A DNA stretch of 8,171 nucleotides from Candidatus Aenigmatarchaeota archaeon (lineage in GTDB: Archaea; Aenigmatarchaeota; Aenigmatarchaeia; QMZP01; QMZT01). Under the pieces are notes generated by a model. That model was not told the DNA's origin, searched no databases, and saw only the letters and a list, made by a program, of their open reading frames with translations. A program made the position numbers and the translations under genes. Location: NCBI GenBank assembly GCA_030634615.1, contig DAOWAL010000054.1, positions 1 through 8,171 on the forward strand, written 5' to 3'. Shown piece after piece: positions 5,208-8,171 of this stretch; the first letter of the stretch is position 1, and every line of letters starts with the position of its first letter.

Positions 5208-6620
5208 ATGTTAAGTAAAATTCTTCTTGGTTCGTCTTTAATTAGTATTCTCCTTCTTTCCGGGTGCATTGGTTTGGGCCCCGAGTCTTTGGCATTAGCC
5301 AACCCATTAGTTAAGCAGTTTATGTCCGAATATCCGAATGCCCAATTGACTGCTACTCATTACTCTGTTGAAGAAAGTGCGCAGATATTAGAAACACTGA
5401 GCAAGGATTGTGGGAAGGAATATGCAGAAGGAAAGGACCTTTATAGAATTAACATAGATGACCCCGACAGCGGACTTAAAGTGGTCGCATGGGTCGATAT
5501 GAGTACACAGACAATAGAATGCGCTGTCAAGTACGGGACAGATGACGAGAAGACGATATCAGACGATAAAGGAGAAGAGAAGAAATGCAAATCCCATGCT
5601 GAAGAGAAATGCTATGGTGAACATGTTTACTGGTTCGACTCATGTGGCCACAAGGAAGACAAGAAACAATACTGTGAGCACGGATGTGAGAATGGCTTCT
5701 GCAAGAAGATTGGAGAAGGATGCACGGATACTGACGGCGGTGAAAACATATATGAAAAAGGAACCTGTGAAACAGGAAGCCAGACTCTTTCCGACCACTG
5801 CAATTCTGACGGAACTCTCACAGAGAAATACTGTGATGATAACGGTGAGATAAAGGCGGAGACTGTTGAATGTCCTGAAGGATATGAATGTTCTGATGGT
5901 ATGTGTCTTGGACTAAAAATCGAAGAATGTTCATCCCACAATGAATACAAATGTTACTCAGCCCATGTTTACTGGTACAATTCATGTGGAGTTAAAGAAG
6001 AAAAGAAGGAGTATTGTGAATATGGATGTGAAGGCACAGAATGTATAGAATGTACATCACAACATGAGTACGCGTGTCATGATGGTGATATTTACTGGTA
6101 CAATTCATGTGGTTTCAAAGAAGACAAAAAAGAGGAATGCCCTTATGGATGTGAAAATGTTGAATGTTCTCAGGAGAATTTAGATGAATGTCAGACAGAT
6201 ATTGATTGTGATGATAGCATTATTTCAACCAAAGATTTTTGTACGGGAGATCCAAAAATATGTTACAACATGGAAATCCTATGGTGTTTGTCTGACGATG
6301 GTTACTGTCCATCTAGCTGTAATCATCTTAATGATAACGATTGTGAAGAGTCTGATTGTTTGCTCTCTTTACCTGTTACATATATTAATACATCAACATC
6401 GGTAAACTCAAACATTTGGGTTCTAAATTATCAGGGCAATGGATCTCAAGTTTTATGGAGTACTGGAAATATTTCCGTTGTAACGGTTGTTCCGAATTCA
6501 GGACCTTCTGTAACACTAATGCCACAAGATGTAGGTTCAACAACTCTTACTGTAACGGATAATTCTGTAGGACCTGACTGTAGTGTTTCTATACCGATCG
6601 ATGTGTATTCCATATATTAG
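5208..6620 (+). CDS. Cys-rich surface lipoprotein with three six-cysteine modules (470 aa)
   Basis: MLSKILLGSS, a hydrophobic stretch and LLSGC (Cys20) mark a lipoprotein anchored outside the membrane. Residues 21-110 are a small globular region (PLVKQFMSEYPNAQL, GLKVVAWVD). A Cys-rich region follows: a 39-residue module at 127-165, a CTDTDGG...CPEGYECSDGMC domain at 172-233 of a type I know from DPANN surface proteins, then modules at 241-279 and 282-320. Residues 328-384 hold further Cys pairs. The C-terminal 85 residues look like an Ig-like/BIG2-type beta domain (NISVVTVVPNSGPSVTLMPQ, STTLTVTDNS). About 38 Cys in 470 residues implies many disulfides and thus an oxidising exterior. The role may be adhesion or surface binding, but this is inference. 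No ribosome binding site; a TATA-like box about 25 nt upstream suggests a leaderless mRNA. Confidence 0.85.
   Translation: MLSKILLGSSLISILLLSGCIGLGPESLALANPLVKQFMSEYPNAQLTATHYSVEESAQILETLSKDCGKEYAEGKDLYRINIDDPDSGLKVVAWVDMSTQTIECAVKYGTDDEKTISDDKGEEKKCKSHAEEKCYGEHVYWFDSCGHKEDKKQYCEHGCENGFCKKIGEGCTDTDGGENIYEKGTCETGSQTLSDHCNSDGTLTEKYCDDNGEIKAETVECPEGYECSDGMCLGLKIEECSSHNEYKCYSAHVYWYNSCGVKEEKKEYCEYGCEGTECIECTSQHEYACHDGDIYWYNSCGFKEDKKEECPYGCENVECSQENLDECQTDIDCDDSIISTKDFCTGDPKICYNMEILWCLSDDGYCPSSCNHLNDNDCEESDCLLSLPVTYINTSTSVNSNIWVLNYQGNGSQVLWSTGNISVVTVVPNSGPSVTLMPQDVGSTTLTVTDNSVGPDCSVSIPIDVYSIY
5586..6167 (+). repeat. Three copies of a 39-residue six-Cys module inside the surface lipoprotein
   Basis: Copies are at 5586-5702, 5928-6044 and 6051-6167. 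Each has cysteines spaced 8, 11, 10, 4 and 5 residues apart with no exception, and shares the core (V/I)YW(F/Y)(D/N)SCGxKExKK, followed by CxxGC. Copies 2 and 3 are separated by two residues and share an identical nucleotide string of at least 20 bases (5968-5989 and 6091-6112), so they look like a fairly recent tandem duplication. Copy 1 is more divergent and set apart by a different Cys-rich domain. Confidence 0.85.
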
Positions 6621-6632
6621 GTGGGAGTTAAG

Positions 6633-6660
6633 TTCCAGGGACTGGAATGTTTAAATAATA
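6633..6660. terminator. Hairpin between convergent lipoprotein and tRNA genes, possible bidirectional terminator
   Basis: TTCCAG (6633-6638) and CTGGAA (6642-6647) form a 6-bp stem with a 3-nt loop. AT-rich sequence lies between it and the tRNA (6648-6666). On the minus strand the tRNA 3' end is followed by TATTTTTATTATTT, a T-rich tract typical of archaeal tRNA termination. The hairpin is short, so its role is tentative. Confidence 0.4.
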
Positions 6661-6666
6661 AAAATA

Positions 6667-6749
6667 CGCTGAGGACAAGATTCGAACTTGCGAAGGATTT
6701 CTCCCATAGGGTTAGCAACCCTACGCTTTAACCACTCAGCCACCTCAGC
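6667..6749 (-). tRNA. tRNA-Ser (anticodon GCU)
   Basis: An 83-nt cloverleaf on the minus strand. The acceptor arms GCTGAGG/CCTCAGC pair perfectly, with discriminator G. The D stem is GCT/AGC with GTGG in the loop. The anticodon arm is TAGGG-TTGCTAA-CCCTA, with anticodon GCT at 6714-6716. The long variable arm can fold as GGGA-GAAA-TCCT, as expected for class II serine tRNAs. The T arm is GCAAG-TTCGAAT-CTTGT. There is no intron and the 3' CCA is not encoded, so it must be added after transcription. A TATA-like AT run (about 6762-6776) upstream lies within the C-terminal codons of the LAGLIDADG gene, which overlaps the tRNA 5' end by 22 nt. Confidence 0.96.
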
Positions 6750-7369
6750 ATTATTTCTTCTTGTTTTTTAATTTTGGTATTATTATGTGGCTTTATTACT
6801 TTAAAAAATCTTTGCGTGTTTTTGTATCCTGCCATTCTGATCTTTGAATTACTTTCCTCAAGCCAGAAATTAAATCCAATATCTTTTAGTATCTCTTTTA
6901 GTTGTTTGAGATGCTCAATTGAACTGCTTGAAATGTCTATAACAGGATTTTGATATTTTCTACCTGTTCGTCTTAGATATACTGACCCATTTGTGTCAAA
7001 TATGCCTCTTATATAATGTGGCCAATATTCATGATTGTTTACTATCACTTTGGGTATTTTGAAATTGTCATCTCTTTTACCTATTGGAAATTCCAGCATT
7101 ACATGAAAAGTTTGTATGGCTTCTTGGTCACATGATCTTATACCGATTAAATATCCTCCTTGATATGATCTTTTGATGATCTTAGTTTCCCTTGAAAGTA
7201 TTCTGTCGAATAACCATTTTACGCGATTTTTATAGTATTCAAGCTCTTCTTTGTTTCCTCTGACTTCAAGAACATGGCTTTCACCTGCCGTGTACATGCT
7301 CCCATTGCCTGCAAATATGCCGCATGTTTCACCAAGAATCTCCTGATTAAGGGATAATAGTTCTTTCAT
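6728..7369 (-). CDS. LAGLIDADG-like protein with Asn at both catalytic positions (213 aa)
   Basis: Two LAGLIDADG motifs are visible: ILGETCGIFAGNGSM (residues 11-25) and HYIRGIFDTNGSV (118-130). Each is followed by a domain of about 80-90 residues, the layout of a single-chain, two-domain LAGLIDADG homing endonuclease or maturase. In active enzymes the residue before the final Gly-Ser of each motif is an acidic metal ligand; here both are Asn (N22 and N127, codons AAT), so DNA cleavage is doubtful. Binding or maturase-like functions remain possible. It is free-standing, with no intron or intein around it. The last six codons and the stop lie inside the tRNA-Ser gene. No ribosome binding site; TTTTTTAA at 7393-7400, 24 nt upstream, suggests a leaderless mRNA. 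Confidence 0.8.
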   Translation of the reverse strand: MKELLSLNQEILGETCGIFAGNGSMYTAGESHVLEVRGNKEELEYYKNRVKWLFDRILSRETKIIKRSYQGGYLIGIRSCDQEAIQTFHVMLEFPIGKRDDNFKIPKVIVNNHEYWPHYIRGIFDTNGSVYLRRTGRKYQNPVIDISSSSIEHLKQLKEILKDIGFNFWLEESNSKIRMAGYKNTQRFFKVIKPHNNTKIKKQEEIMLRWLSG

Positions 7370-7477
7370 AATAACATTTAAAGATTAGCGCCTTAAAAAA
7401 CAAACTTTCCAAATCTTTATAAATCTAACATAGCTAATATCATTAATTCAAATAATCTTGATGAGGTGGGTTAAAAT
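7370..7477. promoter_or_regulatory. Divergent promoter region of the LAGLIDADG and PRC-barrel genes
   Basis: For the minus gene, TTTTTTAA (7393-7400) sits 24 nt from the ATG at 7369, consistent with leaderless transcription. For the plus gene, TTTATAAA (7416-7423) predicts a start near 7445 and a leader of about 33 nt that includes the ribosome binding site AGGTGG (7464-7469), 8 nt before the ATG. TTTATAAA is itself a palindrome and could also act on the minus strand. Confidence 0.5.
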
Positions 7478-7786
7478 ATGGCAATAAAAATACAGTGCGT
7501 TTCCGGAACATACGGTAAAGATGTTTTCACAAATAAAGGAATGTTCTGCGGAAAGGTAGAAGATGTGGAGTGCGACCTCAAACGATTCAAAATCCGTTCT
7601 CTTGTTGTAAGGGCAGCTAAAGAATCATATATTTCCAAAATGCTTGGCAGCAAGAAAGGAGTGATTATACCTTTTCCTATGGTTGAATCAATGGGAGATA
7701 TAGTATTAATCAAACACATATCACTTCCGGTATCAGATGAATCAGAAGTTCCAGAGCCACACGAAGCAGTTGAACCAGTGGTTTGA
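7478..7786 (+). CDS. PRC-barrel domain protein (102 aa)
   Basis: Residues about 9-83 match the PRC-barrel fold: KDVFTNKGMFCGKVEDVECD, then KIRSLVVRAA, a short variable stretch, GVIIPFPMVESMGDIVLIKH. The pattern 'new gene context G-x-x-x-G-K-V-x-D-V' followed by 'P-x-x-x-V-x-x-x-G-D-I-V' is standard for the small archaeal PRC-barrel proteins (COG1873 type), which are thought to be RNA- or protein-binding adaptors; the actual role is unknown. A Pro/Glu-rich flexible tail (SDESEVPEPHEAVEPVV) ends the protein. The start is well supported by AGGTGG 8 nt upstream. The TGA is immediately followed by the stop of the convergent peptidase gene, with no base between them. Confidence 0.87.
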   Translation: MAIKIQCVSGTYGKDVFTNKGMFCGKVEDVECDLKRFKIRSLVVRAAKESYISKMLGSKKGVIIPFPMVESMGDIVLIKHISLPVSDESEVPEPHEAVEPVV

Positions 7787-8171
7787 TTAAATTGATTTTG
7801 AGAGAATTTCTGATCTTCCTTTTTTGATCAGAACCATATTTTCTATTCTAAATCCACCTATGTTTTTTACATATATTCCGGGCTCTACTGTTACAATCAT
7901 ATTCTTTTTTAGAACATCTCCAATACTTTCATGGACAGTTAATCCAACTCCATGACCAAAACTGTGATAAAGTTTGTAACCGTTTCTTTTGAAGAATTTG
8001 ATCTGTAATTCATTTATTTTTTCAACATTTGCACCATGAGTTAGACTATCTATTATTTTGTCGTGAATTAATTTTGCATCTTCGTATATCTTCTTTCTCT
8101 CAGCGCCTAATTTGTCGATAAACATTCTTGTAATATCTGAACAGTATCCGTTGTATTTACATCCGGTGTCA
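7787..8171 (-). CDS. M24 family metallopeptidase (Xaa-Pro peptidase type), C-terminal part (runs off right edge)
   Basis: The frame stays open to base 8170, giving 127 C-terminal residues; the ATG at 8125 is internal. All five pita-bread metal ligands are present: the two Asp of DTGCKYNGYCSDITR (fragment residues 1 and 12), the His of SFGHGVGLTVHE (residue 73), and the Glu residues of VEPGIYV (96) and FRIEN (110). The HE of TVHES is the conserved substrate-binding His. The SDITR and GHGVGL strings are typical of aminopeptidase P/prolidase proteins, which cut next to proline in peptides, rather than methionine aminopeptidase. It should be cytosolic and act in peptide turnover. The missing part, including any N-terminal creatinase-like domain, lies beyond 8171. 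Confidence 0.93.
   Translation of the reverse strand, partial: DTGCKYNGYCSDITRMFIDKLGAERKKIYEDAKLIHDKIIDSLTHGANVEKINELQIKFFKRNGYKLYHSFGHGVGLTVHESIGDVLKKNMIVTVEPGIYVKNIGGFRIENMVLIKKGRSEILSKSI

Noticed and set aside
5830..5880. C/D-box-like GTGATGA followed by CTGA, plus a similar GTGATGA near 6207
   Set aside because: Both fall in Cys-Asp-Asp codons of the lipoprotein gene, where this hexamer is expected; no terminal stem or partner boxes at proper spacing.
5627..5950. Antisense 107-codon open frame, and the plus-strand frame at 5542-5853
   Set aside because: They are shadows of the Cys-rich lipoprotein gene, caused by its biased codons; no start signals and no recognisable protein features.
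5928..6167. Repeat spacing considered as a CRISPR-like array
   Set aside because: There are only two close units, repeats are protein-coding in one frame, and there are no unique spacers between short identical repeats.
8123..8125. ATG as the start of the M24 peptidase
   Set aside because: The frame continues upstream to the window edge and includes the essential DTG...SDITR metal-binding motif, so this Met is internal.

Overview
The window looks like archaeal chromosome from an AT-rich genome, most likely a DPANN-type or related lineage (inference). Evidence: a tRNA-Ser(GCU) without encoded CCA, TATA-like boxes about 22-25 nt upstream of start codons that lack ribosome binding sites (apparently leaderless genes), a PRC-barrel protein of archaeal type, a COG1361-like envelope protein next to a MacB/FtsX-type permease, a stand-alone parvulin, and Cys-rich lipoproteins with domains I associate with small-genome archaea. 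No plasmid, phage, insertion sequence or CRISPR signal was seen. I cannot name a species.

Layout. Bases 1-1382 (minus) hold a two-gene unit: a signal-peptide plus C-terminal-anchor envelope protein followed by the N-terminus of an ABC transporter permease that runs off the left edge. Bases 1383-1602 are a non-coding leader/intergenic stretch rich in dyads. Bases 1603-2139 (minus) encode a cytosolic parvulin and a small two-helix membrane protein. Bases 2227-3329 (minus) encode an exported helical protein overlapping by 4 nt a tiny acidic lipoprotein, closed by a hairpin/T-tract terminator. A further lipoprotein lies at 3419-4186 (minus). It is divergent from a 54-residue membrane protein (4237-4401, plus), which converges on an RsuA/RluB-type pseudouridine synthase (4405-5151, minus). 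That gene is divergent from a 470-residue Cys-rich lipoprotein (5208-6620, plus). A tRNA-Ser gene (6667-6749, minus) is overlapped at its 5' end by the 3' end of a LAGLIDADG-like gene (6728-7369, minus). A PRC-barrel gene (7478-7786, plus) abuts, stop to stop, an M24 Xaa-Pro-type peptidase (7787 to beyond 8171, minus).

How it fits together. The left two thirds is mainly an envelope neighbourhood: three predicted lipoproteins, one soluble exported helical protein, one anchored envelope protein, a permease and two small membrane proteins. The right third is housekeeping (tRNA, PRC-barrel, peptidase) interrupted by the LAGLIDADG gene. The points most worth a second look are the LAGLIDADG protein with Asn at both expected catalytic acidic positions and its reading frame ending inside the tRNA, two short divergent spacers that each seem to use one central TATA-like box for two leaderless genes, and a 39-residue six-cysteine module present three times with identical cysteine spacing. 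I did not find a clear new multi-gene system.
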